Assembly (NCBI GenBank): GCA_003577315.1
Contig: QEVK01000013.1
Span: 44,128-108,127, forward strand
Length of the DNA: 64,000 nucleotides
Direction of reading: 5' to 3'
DNA from: Hyphomicrobiales bacterium
Lineage (GTDB): Bacteria; Pseudomonadota; Alphaproteobacteria; Rhizobiales; Rhizobiaceae
Position 1 is the first letter of the stretch. Each line of letters starts with the position of its first letter. This document shows, piece after piece, positions 1-9,915 of this stretch. Position numbers and translations under genes: made by a program. A model generated the notes under the pieces. The model searched no databases. It saw nothing but the letters and a program-made list of their open reading frames with translations, and was not told where the DNA came from.

Positions 1-148
1 GGACACCGGCTCGGCCATCGTCGGCCCGGCGCGCGGCGACCTGTTCGCCGGCTGCGGCGACGCGGCCGGCGAGATCGCCGGCGTGGTGCGCCATCCCGCC
101 CGCTTCTTCGCGCTCCTGCCGCGCGGCCTTGCCGGAGGCGGCGCGTGA
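1..148 (+). CDS. mltA: Murein transglycosylase A, C-terminal end (partial)
   Basis: Only the last 48 residues lie in the window. They begin with DTGSAIVGPARGDLF and continue with the FAGCGDAAGEIAG stretch, which matches the end of the MltA 3D domain. In that family the conserved aspartate region forms the catalytic site that cleaves peptidoglycan to 1,6-anhydromuropeptides. The frame is open from base 2 to TGA at 146-148. The stop overlaps the GTG start of the next gene, so the two are probably co-transcribed. The mltA-smr-XRE order is common in rhizobia. The N-terminal signal peptide and the rest of the enzyme are outside the window. Confidence 0.85.
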   Translation, partial: DTGSAIVGPARGDLFAGCGDAAGEIAGVVRHPARFFALLPRGLAGGGA

Positions 149-714
149 GCGGCCGGTCGCGAAAGGAACGGCTGTCGCCGGAAGACCGCGTCCTGTGGAG
201 GCGGGTGGCGAAATCGGTGACGCCGCTTCCCGGCAAGGGCGTCGAGGACGAGGACGCCGGGCCGGAGGAGTTTGCCGTCCTGCTGGAGGCCGCGCCGCGC
301 GCCGCGCCGAAGCCGGCGGAGCCGCCGGTGCCGGCGCCGGCGAGGCTGGCCGCCGCGCCGAAGCACGGCATAGACCGGCCGACCCGCGCCAGGCTGGCGA
401 AGGGCCGGCTGCCGATCGAGGGCAAGGTCGACCTCCACGGCCTGACCCAGACCGAGGCGCACGCGCTGCTCCTGTCGTTCCTGCACCGCGCCCAGGCCGG
501 CGGCCGCCGCCATGTGCTGGTCGTCACCGGCAAGGGCGCCTCGCTCGGCAGCGACGGCGTGCTGCGCCGGGCTGTGCCGGGCTGGCTGGCGACGCCGCCG
601 TTCCGCGGGCTGGTCAGCGCCCACGAGCCGGCCGCCCCCCGCCATGGCGGCTCGGGCGCGCTCTATGTGCGGCTGCGCCGCAAGGACGGAGCGACCGGGG
701 AAGGATGGTCATGA
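145..714 (+). CDS. Smr/MutS2-type domain protein
   Basis: A 189-residue protein. The first 75 residues are charged and Ala/Pro-rich and look disordered. A C-terminal Smr domain starts near residue 90, with VDLHG at 95-99, then VVTGKG, then GGSGALYV, the signature glycine motif. Free-standing Smr proteins are thought to be nucleases or nucleic-acid-binding proteins; the role of this rhizobial type is not established. GTG at 145 overlaps the mltA stop, and the stop overlaps the start of the XRE gene by four bases (ATGA), so the three form one translationally coupled unit. Confidence 0.88.
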   Translation: MSGRSRKERLSPEDRVLWRRVAKSVTPLPGKGVEDEDAGPEEFAVLLEAAPRAAPKPAEPPVPAPARLAAAPKHGIDRPTRARLAKGRLPIEGKVDLHGLTQTEAHALLLSFLHRAQAGGRRHVLVVTGKGASLGSDGVLRRAVPGWLATPPFRGLVSAHEPAAPRHGGSGALYVRLRRKDGATGEGWS

Positions 715-1079
715 CCCCGTTCGGCGAGCGCATGCGCGCGATGCGCGAGGAAAAGGGCGTCACCCAGAAGGAGATGGCGGCCGCGCTCGGCGTCAGCCCG
801 GCCTACCTGTCGGCGCTGGAGCACGGCCGGCGCGGCGTGCCGAGCTGGCCGCTGATCCAGAAGATCGTCGGCTATTTCAACGTCATCTGGGACGAGGCCG
901 AGGATTTGCAGCGGCTCGCCGTGGCGTCCCACCCGCGCGTGACCGTCGACACCGTCGGCCTGTCGCCGCAGGCGACGCTGCTCGCCAACCGGCTGGCCGG
1001 CGCGATCGGCAGCCTGTCGGCGGCCGACATCGACGAGCTCGTCGCCCGCCTCGAGGAGATGGAGAGGCGCGCCGGCTGA
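711..1079 (+). CDS. XRE-family helix-turn-helix regulator
   Basis: A 122-residue protein. Residues 1-60 form a HTH_3 (Cro/C1-type) domain, with GVTQKEMAAALGVSPAYLSA as helices 2-3. A C-terminal tail ends in an acidic helix, DELVARLEEMERR, which may mediate dimerisation. ATG at 711 overlaps the Smr stop and has GGGGAAGG seven bases upstream; an ATG at 705 is in frame but abuts that ribosome site. It is probably a small transcription factor. Its target is unknown, and nothing in the sequence suggests a phage or toxin-antitoxin context. Confidence 0.85.
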   Translation: MTPFGERMRAMREEKGVTQKEMAAALGVSPAYLSALEHGRRGVPSWPLIQKIVGYFNVIWDEAEDLQRLAVASHPRVTVDTVGLSPQATLLANRLAGAIGSLSAADIDELVARLEEMERRAG

Positions 1080-1100
1080 CAGCGGCCCGCGCCAGCCCGC

Positions 1101-2060
1101 TCAGAACAGCTTCTTCAGCTCGTCCAGCCGGTCGTTGACCAGCCAGCCGTAATAGTTCTCCTGCGGCAGGCGCGGGCTCTCGCCCGCCTGCGCGCGCTTC
1201 CGGTTCTCGTCCCTGAGCGCGCGCGCGCGGGCCTCCGGGTTGCCGATATTGTAGAGCGTGGCGGTGATGCCGGGATTTTCCGAGATGTCGAAGCCTGCGA
1301 TGTCGCGATAGGCCTCGATCGACTTCTTCAGCGTCGCCGCGACATAGGCCAGCGTCAGGTCCGGGTCCATGATCGTCTGGTAGACCTTCTGCGGGTTGTC
1401 GTGGTCGAGCCCGGGCAGGCCCGACACCCTGGCGACGATGTCGCTCATCTGCAGCGCGGTCAAAGGGTTGAGCTGGCCTATGCCGAATGTCTGGCCGGCA
1501 TAGAAGGGCTGGAAGAACACGGCGCTGAAGCGGTTGTCGGGGAAGGCCGTTCCGTCCACGGTCCTGCCGCGGAACCTGGCGTCCCACACCGCCTCGCGGC
1601 AGGTCCACAGGTCGTAGCTGTCCGTCTTGCCGCCGCAGGCCGAGAATTGCGGCCGCTTGACGAACTCGCCGACCGTCTCGCCGCCGTGGGAGAAGGTGAA
1701 GCGCGATTCCAGATAGGACACGGCCTTGATGTAGTAGGTCTGCAGCCGGTCGTAGGCGTCGACATTGTAGGTGTGCTCGCCGACGATGGCGCCGACCACG
1801 TGCATCGGGTCGATGCCGTACTGGGCCGAGACCGCGACGATCTTGGCGCGCAGCGCGCCGTCGTTCTGGAGCAGCGCATAGACCTTGCGGTACTTCGCCT
1901 CGTAGGTCGAGTTCAGCGCGCTGGTGCGGCTGGCCGAGGCGGCGGGAACGGCCGGCTGCGTGGCGTTGCGGTTGCCGGGCGGGACCAGCGTGGCGGCGGC
2001 GGCCGGCGCGGCCGCCACGGCGATGCACAGGAACACGAACAGCCGGCTTGTGAGGGTCAT
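1101..2060 (-). CDS. DUF1402 family exported protein
   Basis: A 319-residue protein with a Sec signal peptide (residues 1-23, hydrophobic core LFVFLCIAVAAAP). The mature part matches DUF1402, a family largely confined to Rhizobiales. VGAIVGEHTYN followed about 120 residues later by TFGIGQLNPLTAL resembles the catalytic-Glu and GIGQ pattern of lysozyme-like lytic transglycosylases; that functional reading is an inference. Two cysteines (in SACGG and WTCRE) could form a disulfide. It is transcribed alone, convergent with the XRE gene and downstream of hslU on the same strand. Function is not proven for any member that I know of. Confidence 0.8.
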   Translation of the reverse strand: MTLTSRLFVFLCIAVAAAPAAAATLVPPGNRNATQPAVPAASASRTSALNSTYEAKYRKVYALLQNDGALRAKIVAVSAQYGIDPMHVVGAIVGEHTYNVDAYDRLQTYYIKAVSYLESRFTFSHGGETVGEFVKRPQFSACGGKTDSYDLWTCREAVWDARFRGRTVDGTAFPDNRFSAVFFQPFYAGQTFGIGQLNPLTALQMSDIVARVSGLPGLDHDNPQKVYQTIMDPDLTLAYVAATLKKSIEAYRDIAGFDISENPGITATLYNIGNPEARARALRDENRKRAQAGESPRLPQENYYGWLVNDRLDELKKLF

Positions 2061-2193
2061 TCTGCGCTTTCCGGGGGGACGAACGGCGGACGGGCAAAAT
2101 AGTTGCCGCCGCCGCTCAAGTCGAGGGTCCGCCCGTTCACGCTCGTGTCAGAACCCCTCGGCCGGTCGGCCGCCGCCTTGCCCGGTCCCTCCC

Positions 2194-3501
2194 TTACAGG
2201 ATGAATCTGGACAAATCCGTGTTCCTGGCGAGGTCGCCGACGTTTTTGTCGACATAGTCGGCGTCGATGGTCATCTGCGAGCCGCCGCGGTCCGGCGCGG
2301 TGAAGGAGATCTCGTCCAGCACCCGCTCCATCACCGTCTGCAACCGCCGCGCGCCGATGTTCTCGACGCTGGCGTTCAACTCGACGGCGATGCCGGCCAG
2401 CCGGTCGATGGCGTCGTCGGTGAAGGAAAGCGTCACGCCCTCGGTCGCCATCAGCGCCACATACTGCTTGATCAGGCTCGCCTCCGTCTCGGTCAGGATG
2501 CGGCGGAAGTCGTCCTTGTCGAGCGCCCGGAGCTCGACGCGGATCGGCAGCCGGCCCTGAAGCTCGGGCAACAGGTCCGACGGCTTGGAGACGTGGAACG
2601 CGCCCGAGGCGATGAACAGGATGTGGTCGGTCTTGACCGGCCCGTATTTGGTGGCGACCGTCGTGCCCTCGACCAGCGGCAGCAGGTCGCGCTGCACGCC
2701 CTCGCGCGAGGGACCGCCGGAGATGTCGCTGCGCGCGGCCACCTTGTCGATCTCGTCGATGAAGACGATGCCGTCGTTCTCGGCCGATTCCAGCGCCCGG
2801 CGCACCACCTCGTCCTGGTCGAGCAGCTTGTCCGACTCGTCGTTGATCAGCAGGCCGTAGGATTCCTTGACCGTGGTCTTGCGCGTCTTGGTGCGGCCGC
2901 CGCCCATCGCCTTCTGCAACATGTCGCCGATGTTGAGCACGCCGATATTGGCGCCCGGCATGCCGGGAATCTCCAGGCCCGGGAAGGGCGAGCCGGTGTC
3001 GGCCACCTCGATCTCGATCTCGCGCTCGTCGAGCTCGCCGTCGCGCAGCTTGCGACGGAAGGAATCGCGCGTCGCCGGGCTCGCGGTCTTGCCCACCAGC
3101 GCCTCCAGCACCCGCTCCTCGGCGTTCAGGTGCGCGCGCGCCTTGACGTCCTCGCGCATCTTCTCGCGCGTCAGCCCGATGGCCGCCTCCACCAGGTCGC
3201 GCACGATCTGCTCGACGTCGCGGCCGACATAGCCGACCTCGGTGAACTTGGTCGCCTCCACCTTGATGAACGGCGCGCCGGCGAGCCTGGCCAGCCGGCG
3301 CGAGATCTCGGTCTTGCCGACGCCGGTGGGGCCGATCATCAGGATGTTCTTCGGCATCACCTCCTCGCGCATCTGGCCTTCGAGCTGCTGGCGGCGCCAG
3401 CGGTTGCGCAGCGCGATGGCGACGGCGCGCTTGGCCTCCTTCTGGCCGATGATGTAGCGGTCGAGTTCGGAGACGATCTCGCGGGGGGAAAAGCTGGTCA
3501 T
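2194..3501 (-). CDS. hslU: HslU, ATPase subunit of the HslUV protease
   Basis: A 435-residue AAA+ unfoldase that recognises and threads proteins into the HslV peptidase in the cytoplasm. Walker A GPTGVGKT lies at about residues 57-64, the GYVG pore loop at 90-93, Walker B as VFIDEID in the middle, and the I-domain between them. The C-terminal LSRFIL tail is the segment that inserts into HslV to activate it. The length matches other alphaproteobacterial HslU. It lies 66 bases downstream of hslV on the same strand. The acetyltransferase gene sometimes found between hslV and hslU in related genomes is absent here. Confidence 0.97.
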   Translation of the reverse strand: MTSFSPREIVSELDRYIIGQKEAKRAVAIALRNRWRRQQLEGQMREEVMPKNILMIGPTGVGKTEISRRLARLAGAPFIKVEATKFTEVGYVGRDVEQIVRDLVEAAIGLTREKMREDVKARAHLNAEERVLEALVGKTASPATRDSFRRKLRDGELDEREIEIEVADTGSPFPGLEIPGMPGANIGVLNIGDMLQKAMGGGRTKTRKTTVKESYGLLINDESDKLLDQDEVVRRALESAENDGIVFIDEIDKVAARSDISGGPSREGVQRDLLPLVEGTTVATKYGPVKTDHILFIASGAFHVSKPSDLLPELQGRLPIRVELRALDKDDFRRILTETEASLIKQYVALMATEGVTLSFTDDAIDRLAGIAVELNASVENIGARRLQTVMERVLDEISFTAPDRGGSQMTIDADYVDKNVGDLARNTDLSRFIL

Positions 3502-3567
3502 TCTGGTCAGGTCTCGCTCGCGTGCGGTTCGTTGCGTTGCGCGGTCGGGGGATGGTGCGGCCGGCGC

Positions 3568-4116
3568 CTATTCGGCGTCCAGCGTCTCGACGACGAAATT
3601 GGCGTTGGTGTAGACGCAGATGTCGGCCGCGATCTGCATCGCCCTGCGCGCGATGTCCTCGGCGTCCCTGTCGGTGTCGATCAGGGCGCGCGCCGCCGCC
3701 AGCGCGTAGTTGCCGCCCGAGCCGATCGCCATCACGCCGTCCTCCGGCTCCAGCACGTCGCCGGTGCCGGTCAGCGCCAGCGTCACGCTCCTGTCGGCCA
3801 CCAGCATCATGGCTTCCAGCCGGCGCAGGTAGCGGTCGGTGCGCCAGTCCTTGGCGAGCTCGACCGCCGCGCGGGTGAGCTGGTCGGGATACTGCTCCAG
3901 CTTGGCCTCCAGCCGCTCGAGCAGGGTGAAGGCGTCGGCCGTGGCGCCCGCGAAGCCGGCGATCACCTTGCCGTCGCCGATGCGGCGCACCTTCCTGGCG
4001 TTGCCCTTCATGATGGTCTGGCCGAGGCTGACCTGGCCGTCGCCGGCGATCACCACCTTGCCACCCTTGCGCACGGTGACGATCGTCGTCGCGTGCATGG
4101 TCAGGTCATTCGACAT
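3568..4116 (-). CDS. hslV: HslV, peptidase subunit of the HslUV protease
   Basis: A 182-residue N-terminal-nucleophile peptidase of the proteasome beta type. The conserved start of the mature enzyme, [10 protein letters not shown], is at residues 9-18. Processing to expose the Thr is expected, so the annotated N-terminus MSNDLTMHA would be a short propeptide; ATG at residue 7 is an alternative start. [20 protein letters not shown] and [11 protein letters not shown] are family signatures. It heads the hslVU operon and is divergent from hisB; the 181-base gap between them must carry both promoters. Heat-shock control is usual for the family, but I could not assign a sigma-32 site here. Confidence 0.97.
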   Translation of the reverse strand: MSNDLTMHATTIVTVRKGGKVVIAGDGQVSLGQTIMKGNARKVRRIGDGKVIAGFAGATADAFTLLERLEAKLEQYPDQLTRAAVELAKDWRTDRYLRRLEAMMLVADRSVTLALTGTGDVLEPEDGVMAIGSGGNYALAAARALIDTDRDAEDIARRAMQIAADICVYTNANFVVETLDAE

Positions 4117-4297
4117 ATCATCTCCGATCCTGTCTTCGGCCGGCCATGGACAAGCAGCGCCGGCCGCATGTCAGCCTATGTATGTGCGGCGGCCGCGAAT
4201 GCAAAGACCGCGCCGCGACCGCCTCGCCCATCGCGCTTTCCATCGCCGGGCCTTGCTGTTAAGACGCCTTCGCCTTCGATGAGGAAAGGGGTCGATC

Positions 4298-4897
4298 ATG
4301 GCCGGCCGCACGGCAAGCGTTTCGCGCAGGACCAACGAGACCGAGATCGCCGTCAGCGTCGATCTCGACGGCACGGGCGTGTCGTCGATGTCGACCGGCG
4401 TCGGCTTCTTCGACCACATGCTCGACCAGCTGTCGCGCCATTCGCTGATCGACATGAGCGTCGAAGCCAAGGGCGACCTTCACATCGACGACCACCACAC
4501 CGTCGAGGACACCGGCATCGCGCTCGGCCAGGCGATCGCGAAGGCTCTGGGAGAGCGGCGCGGCATCTGCCGCTACGCCTCCATCGACCTCGCCATGGAC
4601 GAGACGCTGACGCGCGCCGCGCTCGACGTGTCGGGCAGGCCGTTCCTCGTCTGGCAGGTCTCCTTCTCCGCGCCCAAGATCGGCAGCTTCGACACCGAGC
4701 TGGTGCGCGAGTTCTTCCAGGCGCTGGCCCAGAACGCCGGCATCACGCTGCACGTGACCAACCATTACGGCGCCAACAACCACCACATCGCCGAGACCTG
4801 CTTCAAGGCGGTGGCCCGCGCCCTGCGCGCGGCGGTCGAGCACGACCCGCGCCAGGAAGGCGCGATCCCGTCCACCAAGGGCACGCTCAACGGATAG
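4298..4897 (+). CDS. hisB: Imidazoleglycerol-phosphate dehydratase
   Basis: A 199-residue enzyme for the sixth step of histidine synthesis, dehydrating imidazole-glycerol phosphate to imidazole-acetol phosphate. The metal-binding motifs [21 protein letters not shown] and [12 protein letters not shown] are all present. The length fits the monofunctional HisB, without the phosphatase half found in enterobacteria. It is the first gene of the rightward his operon, divergent from hslV, and is followed after six bases by the DUF2628 gene. Confidence 0.97.
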   Translation: MAGRTASVSRRTNETEIAVSVDLDGTGVSSMSTGVGFFDHMLDQLSRHSLIDMSVEAKGDLHIDDHHTVEDTGIALGQAIAKALGERRGICRYASIDLAMDETLTRAALDVSGRPFLVWQVSFSAPKIGSFDTELVREFFQALAQNAGITLHVTNHYGANNHHIAETCFKAVARALRAAVEHDPRQEGAIPSTKGTLNG

Positions 4898-4903
4898 GCG
4901 GCG

Positions 4904-5389
4904 ATGGCAAGCTATGTGGTGATGGAGCCGCCTGCGGGCGCGGGCGAGGCGAAGGACAAGGCCGTGCTGGTGCGCGACGGCTTCCATCTCCTCGCCTTCC
5001 TGGTGCCGGCGCTGTGGCTGCTGTTTCATCGCCTGTGGATCGAGGCCCTCCTCGTCGTCGCCGTGTCGATGGCGCTCGCCGGCGCGGGCTCGGTCGCCGG
5101 CCTCGGCAATGCCGCGCCGGCCCTGTCGCTGCTCGTCGCGCTCTATGTCGGGCTGGAGGGACCGGCGCTGAGGCTCGCCGCCTTTCGCCGTCGCGGCTGG
5201 CGCGACTGGGGCGTCGTCGAGGCCGACAATGCCGGCGACGCCGAGATCCGCTATCTCGCCGAGGCGGACGAGGAGGAGGATGCGCGCGAGGAAGCCGTGT
5301 GGCCGGCTGCCGCCGCCGCGCCGGTGGCGCCGCCGCGCCCGCCCGTCGGTCCGGCGCTCGGCCTGTTCTCCTATCCCGGAAGGGGCTGA
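4904..5389 (+). CDS. DUF2628 membrane protein in the his operon
   Basis: A 161-residue protein with a short N-terminal conserved stretch ([10 protein letters not shown], then [20 protein letters not shown]). Two or three membrane segments lie between about residues 28 and 90, and the C-terminus is acidic and Ala/Pro-rich. This matches DUF2628, which sits between hisB and hisH in many rhizobia. Its spacing (6 bases after hisB, 1 base before hisH) shows it is part of the operon. No function in histidine synthesis is known. The RDGF segment is the best-conserved part in relatives that I recall. Confidence 0.8.
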   Translation: MASYVVMEPPAGAGEAKDKAVLVRDGFHLLAFLVPALWLLFHRLWIEALLVVAVSMALAGAGSVAGLGNAAPALSLLVALYVGLEGPALRLAAFRRRGWRDWGVVEADNAGDAEIRYLAEADEEEDAREEAVWPAAAAAPVAPPRPPVGPALGLFSYPGRG

Positions 5390-5390
5390 C

Positions 5391-6041
5391 ATGCGCGTCG
5401 CCATCATCGACTACGGTTCCGGCAACCTGCGCTCGGCGGCCAAGGCCTTCGAGCGCGCCGCCCGCGAGGCCGGCATCGCCGCCACCGTCGAGGTCACCTC
5501 CGAGGCCGGCCGCGTGGCGAGCGCCGACCGCGTCGTGCTGCCCGGCGTCGGCGCCTATGCCGACTGCCGCGCCGGCCTCGACGCCGTGCCCGGCATGGTC
5601 GAGGCCATCGAGGAGGCCGCCACCGCCAGGGCCCGGCCCTTCCTCGGCATCTGCGTCGGCATGCAGCTGATGTCGGAGCGCGGGCTGGAGAAGACCGTGA
5701 CCAGGGGCCTCGGCTGGATCGCCGGCGACGTGAAGGAGATCGTGCCGGCCGACCCGTCGCTCAAGATCCCGCAGATCGGCTGGAACACGATTCACGTGAA
5801 ACACGACCATCCGCTCCTTGCCGGCATCCCGACCGGCGAGGGCGGTCTGCACGCCTATTTCGTCCACTCCTACCATCTGGAGGCGGCGCGGCCGCAAGAG
5901 GTCGTCGCGGTCACCGACTATGGCGGGCCGGTGACGGCGGCGGTGGCGCGCGACAACAAGGCCGGCACCCAGTTCCACCCGGAGAAGAGCCAGGCGCTGG
6001 GGCTGGCGCTGATCGCCAATTTCCTGCGCTGGAAGCCGTGA
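5391..6041 (+). CDS. hisH: Imidazole glycerol phosphate synthase, glutaminase subunit
   Basis: A 216-residue class I glutamine amidotransferase that supplies ammonia to HisF. The nucleophile is Cys88 in GICVGMQLM, the N-terminal [11 protein letters not shown] loop is present, and the His-Glu of the triad is in QFHPEKS. The ATG at 5391 follows GGAAGGGG and gives the standard HisH N-terminus MRVAIIDYG; the frame is open further upstream but that part overlaps DUF2628. It works as a heterodimer with the hisF product encoded about 1 kb downstream. Confidence 0.97.
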   Translation: MRVAIIDYGSGNLRSAAKAFERAAREAGIAATVEVTSEAGRVASADRVVLPGVGAYADCRAGLDAVPGMVEAIEEAATARARPFLGICVGMQLMSERGLEKTVTRGLGWIAGDVKEIVPADPSLKIPQIGWNTIHVKHDHPLLAGIPTGEGGLHAYFVHSYHLEAARPQEVVAVTDYGGPVTAAVARDNKAGTQFHPEKSQALGLALIANFLRWKP

Positions 6042-6054
6042 GGGAGACAGGCAA

Positions 6055-6345
6055 ATGAGCAAGAAAGGCTACTGGATCGGGCTGGTCGATGTGACCGACC
6101 CGGAAGCCTACAAGGACTATGTGGCCGCCAACGCCGTCGCCTTCGAGAAGTACGGCGCGAAATTCGTGGTGCGCGCCGGCCGCAACGAGCAGCCGGAAGA
6201 GCCGGCCGGCACCCGCCATGTGGTGATCGAGTTCGACAGCTACGACAGGGCGGTCGAATGCTATCGCTCGCCCGAATACAGGGCGGCGATGGAATACCGG
6301 AAGGACGCCGCGAAAGCGCGGCTCGTCATTGTCGAGGGTGTGTGA
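6055..6345 (+). CDS. DUF1330 family protein
   Basis: A 96-residue dimeric alpha-beta barrel-type protein. [19 protein letters not shown] at the start and the central [20 protein letters not shown] identify DUF1330. It is nested between hisH and hisA with 13 and 4 bases of spacing and is certainly co-transcribed with them. The family is related to ferredoxin-like, small-molecule-binding folds, but no reaction is assigned. In this position it is a recurrent passenger of alphaproteobacterial his operons. Confidence 0.85.
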   Translation: MSKKGYWIGLVDVTDPEAYKDYVAANAVAFEKYGAKFVVRAGRNEQPEEPAGTRHVVIEFDSYDRAVECYRSPEYRAAMEYRKDAAKARLVIVEGV

Positions 6346-6349
6346 CGCG

Positions 6350-7093
6350 ATGATCCTGTTCCCCGCCATCGACCTCAAGCAAGGCCAGTGCGTCCGCCTC
6401 AGGCTGGGCGAGATGGCGAGCGCCACCGTCTACAACGAGGACCCGGCCGCGCAGGCCCGGGCCTTCGAGGAAGAGGGGTTCGAGTGGCTGCACGTGGTCG
6501 ATCTCGACGGCGCGTTCGCCGGCGAAAGCCGCAACCGCGCCGCGGTCGAGGCCATCCTGAAGGCGACGAGAAACCCGGTCCAGCTCGGCGGCGGCATCCG
6601 CTCACTCGCCCATATCGAGGCATGGCTGGACAAGGGGCTGGCCCGCGTCATCCTCGGCACGGTGGCGGTGCGCGACCCCGGGCTGGTGAAGGAGGCGTGC
6701 CGGGCGTTTCCCGGCAGGATCGCCGTCGGCATCGACGCGCGCGGCGGCAAGGTCGCGGTCGAGGGCTGGGCCGAGGCCTCGGAGCTGGGCGCGATCGAGC
6801 TGGCGCGAAAGTTCGAGGGCGCCGGCGTCGCGGCCATCGTCTACACCGACATCGACCGCGACGGCGTGCTGGCCGGCATCAACTGGGACGCCACCATCGA
6901 CATGGCCGAGGCGGTCTCCATTCCCGTCATCGCCTCGGGCGGGCTCGCCTCGATGGCCGACATCGTGCGCATGACCATGCCCGACGCGCGCCGCCTCGAG
7001 GGCGCCATTTCCGGCCGCGCGCTCTATGACGGCCGCATCGACGCCCGGGAGGCGCTAACGGTGCTGCGCGAGGCGAAGGAGCGAACGTCGTGA
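6350..7093 (+). CDS. hisA: ProFAR isomerase (phosphoribosylformimino-AICAR-P isomerase)
   Basis: A 247-residue TIM-barrel enzyme that converts ProFAR to PRFAR in histidine synthesis. The general base is Asp8 in [10 protein letters not shown], and the second catalytic Asp lies in YTDIDRDG near residue 170. Half-barrel phosphate-binding loops QLGGGIR and ASGGLAS are present. ATG 6350 was chosen because it gives the canonical MILFPAIDL start; the frame is open for seven codons upstream inside the preceding gene. The stop overlaps the GTG start of hisF by four bases. Confidence 0.97.
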   Translation: MILFPAIDLKQGQCVRLRLGEMASATVYNEDPAAQARAFEEEGFEWLHVVDLDGAFAGESRNRAAVEAILKATRNPVQLGGGIRSLAHIEAWLDKGLARVILGTVAVRDPGLVKEACRAFPGRIAVGIDARGGKVAVEGWAEASELGAIELARKFEGAGVAAIVYTDIDRDGVLAGINWDATIDMAEAVSIPVIASGGLASMADIVRMTMPDARRLEGAISGRALYDGRIDAREALTVLREAKERTS

Positions 7094-7890
7094 CCCTCAA
7101 GGCCCGCATCATCCCCTGTCTCGACGTCAAGGACGGCCGCGTCGTCAAGGGCGTCAACTTCGTCGACCTGATCGACGCCGGCGATCCGGTGGAGGCCGCG
7201 CGCGCCTATGACGCGGCCGGCGCCGACGAGCTGTGCTTCCTCGACATCACCGCCTCGTCCGACAACCGCGAGACCATCTTCGACGTGGTCGCGCGCACGG
7301 CCGAGCAGTGCTTCATGCCGCTGACCGTCGGCGGCGGCGTGCGCCAGGTCGCCGACATCCGCAAGCTGCTGCTGGCCGGGGCCGACAAGGTGTCGATCAA
7401 CACGGCGGCGGTGAACAATCCCGATTTCGTGACCGAGGCCGCCGACAAGTTCGGCAACCAGTGCATCGTCGTCGCCATCGACGCCAAGAAGGTTTCGCGC
7501 GAGGGCGAGGCGGCGCGCTGGGAGATCTTCACCCATGGCGGCCGCACGGCGACCGGCATCGACGCGGTCGAGTTCGCGGTGGCCATGGTCGAGCGCGGCG
7601 CGGGCGAGATCCTGCTCACCTCGATGGACCGCGACGGCACCAGGGCCGGCTACGACATCGCGCTCACCCGCGCCGTGGCCGACGCCGTGCGCGCGCCGGT
7701 CATCGCCTCGGGCGGCGTGGGCACGCTCGACCATCTGGTCGAGGGCATCCGCGACGGCCACGCGACGGCCGTTCTCGCCGCCTCGATCTTCCATTTCGGC
7801 ACCTACACCATTGCGCAAGCCAAGGCGCACATGGCAAAAGCGGGAATTGCAGTCCGGTTCGACGCTGCGGCGCAAGGCCGTGACGGCTGA
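7090..7890 (+). CDS. hisF: Imidazole glycerol phosphate synthase, cyclase subunit
   Basis: A 266-residue TIM-barrel cyclase that uses ammonia from HisH to turn PRFAR into imidazole glycerol phosphate and AICAR. The catalytic aspartates are in [15 protein letters not shown] and VVAIDAKK, and the phosphate loops are VGGGVR and ASGGVGT. It begins with GTG at 7090, translationally coupled to hisA. It carries about ten extra C-terminal residues compared with the usual 253-258, ending in AAAQGRDG. Confidence 0.97.
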   Translation: MTLKARIIPCLDVKDGRVVKGVNFVDLIDAGDPVEAARAYDAAGADELCFLDITASSDNRETIFDVVARTAEQCFMPLTVGGGVRQVADIRKLLLAGADKVSINTAAVNNPDFVTEAADKFGNQCIVVAIDAKKVSREGEAARWEIFTHGGRTATGIDAVEFAVAMVERGAGEILLTSMDRDGTRAGYDIALTRAVADAVRAPVIASGGVGTLDHLVEGIRDGHATAVLAASIFHFGTYTIAQAKAHMAKAGIAVRFDAAAQGRDG

Positions 7891-7906
7891 CAGACGGGAG
7901 GGACCC

Positions 7907-8230
7907 GTGGCCGAGTTTTCGCTGAACGACCTGGAGAGGATCGTCGTCGCGCGCGGCCGGTCCGGCGCGTCCGATTCGTGGACGGCCAGGCTGTTCGAGA
8001 AGGGCATCGACAAGGCCGCCCAGAAGCTGGGCGAGGAAGCGGTCGAGGCGGCCATCGCCGCCGTCAAGGGCGACCGCGCCGGGCTCGTCGGCGAGAGCGC
8101 CGATCTCCTCTACCACCTGGTGGTGGTGCTGGCGATCTCCGGCGTGCCGCTTTCCGAGGTGCTGGCCGAGCTTCAGGCGCGCACCGGGCAATCCGGCCTC
8201 GCCGAGAAGGCGTCCCGCGCCGCACGCTGA
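7907..8230 (+). CDS. hisE: Phosphoribosyl-ATP diphosphatase
   Basis: A 107-residue all-alpha MazG-like enzyme that hydrolyses PR-ATP to PR-AMP in step two of histidine synthesis. Metal-binding acidic residues are in [11 protein letters not shown] and [11 protein letters not shown]. The start is GTG at 7907, preceded by GGGAGGGAC; the frame is open far upstream, but only this start fits the family length. It is the last his gene here. hisI, hisG, hisD and hisC are not in the window. Confidence 0.95.
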   Translation: MAEFSLNDLERIVVARGRSGASDSWTARLFEKGIDKAAQKLGEEAVEAAIAAVKGDRAGLVGESADLLYHLVVVLAISGVPLSEVLAELQARTGQSGLAEKASRAAR

Positions 8231-8253
8231 CAGGGTTTTCGGGGAACACGCCG

Positions 8254-9210
8254 ATGGACCGCGCCGCTATCGAGAAATACTCGCCCTACCGCGTCTTCAC
8301 CGCCGAGCGCTGGGCGCAGTTCCGCGACGACACGCCGCTGACGCTCAACGAGGACGAGGTCAGGCGGCTGCGCTCGCTCAACGACCCCATCGACCTCGAG
8401 GAAGTGCGCAAGATCTACCTGTCGCTGTCGCGGCTGCTTTCGGCCCATGTCGAGGCGAGCCAGCTCCTGTTCCGCCAGCGGCAGGTGTTCTTCAACGGCG
8501 GCGACGCGGTCAAGACGCCGTTCATCATCGGCATCGCCGGCTCGGTGGCGGTCGGCAAGTCCACCACCGCGCGCATCCTGAAGGAGCTGCTCCAGCGCTG
8601 GCCCTCCAGCCCCAGGGTGGCGCTGGTCACCACCGACGGCTTCCTGTTCCCCAACGAGGTGCTGCGCGCCCACAATCTCATGGAGCGCAAGGGCTTCCCC
8701 GAAAGCTACGACGTCGGCGCGCTGCTGCGCTTCCTGTCGGCGATCAAGTCGGGCGAGGAGAAGGTGTCCGCGCCGCTCTACTCGCACATGACCTACGACG
8801 TGCTGCCGGACGAGTATGTCGTCATCGACCGGCCCGACATCCTGATCTTCGAGGGCATCAACGTGCTCCAGACGCGCGACATGCCGAAGGACGGCAAGAT
8901 CGTGCCGTTCATCTCCGACTTCTTCGACTTCGCGATCTATGTCGACGCCGAGGAGGAGCTGATCCACAAATGGTATATCGACCGCTTCATGCGGCTGCGC
9001 GAGACCGCGTTCAGGAGCCCCGAATCCTTCTTCCACCGCTACTCGCAGCTGTCGCAGGACGCCGCCCGCGCCATCGCCGAGGGGCTGTGGGCCAACATCA
9101 ACCTGAGGAACCTGCGCGAGAACATCCTGCCGACGCGCCCGCGCGCCGACCTGATCCTGCGCAAGGGCGCCGACCATCTGGTCGAGGAAGTGGCGCTCAG
9201 GAAGCTGTGA
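8254..9210 (+). CDS. coaA: Type I pantothenate kinase
   Basis: A 318-residue P-loop kinase that phosphorylates pantothenate, the committed step of coenzyme A synthesis. Walker A GSVAVGKS is at 96-103, TTDGFLFPN and RKGFPESYD follow, and YVDA begins the lid region. It lies 23 bases after hisE and probably shares the his transcript, an arrangement typical of Rhizobiales. Its 3' end overlaps the convergent alkB gene by 14 bases. Confidence 0.96.
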   Translation: MDRAAIEKYSPYRVFTAERWAQFRDDTPLTLNEDEVRRLRSLNDPIDLEEVRKIYLSLSRLLSAHVEASQLLFRQRQVFFNGGDAVKTPFIIGIAGSVAVGKSTTARILKELLQRWPSSPRVALVTTDGFLFPNEVLRAHNLMERKGFPESYDVGALLRFLSAIKSGEEKVSAPLYSHMTYDVLPDEYVVIDRPDILIFEGINVLQTRDMPKDGKIVPFISDFFDFAIYVDAEEELIHKWYIDRFMRLRETAFRSPESFFHRYSQLSQDAARAIAEGLWANINLRNLRENILPTRPRADLILRKGADHLVEEVALRKL

Positions 9211-9841
9211 GCCGGTCCTGCCCGTCGGCAGCTGTCACCCGCCGCAGCGTCAGGTTGACGCGGCCGCCGTTCCTCAGGAGCGTCGAGGTGCCGGGATAGA
9301 TGCGGTCGACGCCGTGGAAGGCGAGCCGCCCTTCGCCGCCCAGCACGAAGACGTCGCCGCTTTCGAGCCTGAGCGACCGGGTCGGCTCGCCGCGCGCCGC
9401 GCCGCCGATGCGGAACAGGCAGGCGTCGCCCAGCGACACCGACACCACCGGCGCGTCGAGCGCCTGCTCGTCGCGGTCCTGATGCAGCCCCATCCTCGCC
9501 GACCCTTCGTAGAAGTTGACGAGGCAGGCTTCGGGCGGCGCGGGGTGATCCGCCACCGCCGCCCACAGGTCGAGAAGGCGCGGCGGGATCGGCGGCCACG
9601 GCGCGCCGGTGACGGGATGCGTCGGCTGGTAGCGATAGCCGCGCTCCCTGTCGGTCACCCAGCCGAGCGGCCCGCAATTGGTCATGCGCACGCTCATCGG
9701 CCTGCCGGTGCGCGGCATGACGGGCGCGTAGAGGGGCGCCCGCGCCGCCACGGCGCGGATGTCCTCGACCAGCGCCTCCTGCGCGGCCCGGTCGAGAAAG
9801 CCCGGCAAATGCCGCGTGCCGGGCGGCAGTTCGTCCGCCAT
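9197..9841 (-). CDS. alkB: AlkB-type alpha-ketoglutarate dioxygenase
   Basis: A 214-residue Fe(II)/2-oxoglutarate dioxygenase expected to demethylate 1-methyladenine and 3-methylcytosine in DNA or RNA. The iron ligands are His and Asp in LHQDRDEQ and the distal His in LAFHGVD. The 2-oxoglutarate-binding RVNLTLRR near the C-terminus is the RxNxTxR motif. [10 protein letters not shown] and the [10 protein letters not shown] substrate loop are typical. The start is ATG at 9841 after an AGCCTGACGGAG leader. It is convergent with coaA, with a 14-base overlap. Confidence 0.93.
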   Translation of the reverse strand: MADELPPGTRHLPGFLDRAAQEALVEDIRAVAARAPLYAPVMPRTGRPMSVRMTNCGPLGWVTDRERGYRYQPTHPVTGAPWPPIPPRLLDLWAAVADHPAPPEACLVNFYEGSARMGLHQDRDEQALDAPVVSVSLGDACLFRIGGAARGEPTRSLRLESGDVFVLGGEGRLAFHGVDRIYPGTSTLLRNGGRVNLTLRRVTAADGQDRLTAS

Positions 9842-9864
9842 CTCCGTCAGGCTCCCGAAACGAA

Positions 9865-9887
9865 TCCGGCGGCCTTGCGCCGCCGGA
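9865..9887 (-). terminator. Hairpin after the BON-LysM gene
   Basis: A perfect 9-bp stem TCCGGCGGC/GCCGCCGGA with a 5-base loop lies 28 bases beyond the stop of the BON-LysM gene. On the minus strand it is followed by TTCGTTT. The T run is weak, so termination may be partial and alkB may also be read from upstream. Confidence 0.5.
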
Positions 9888-9915
9888 GGTATTCCGTCGC
9901 GCCGAAGCCGGCGGA

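Noticed and set aside
1924..5670. A 1248-codon open frame on the plus strand across hslU and hslV
   Set aside because: It runs antisense to two well-conserved genes and has low-complexity Arg/Asp/Leu/Gly composition, as expected of a shadow frame in about 70% GC DNA.
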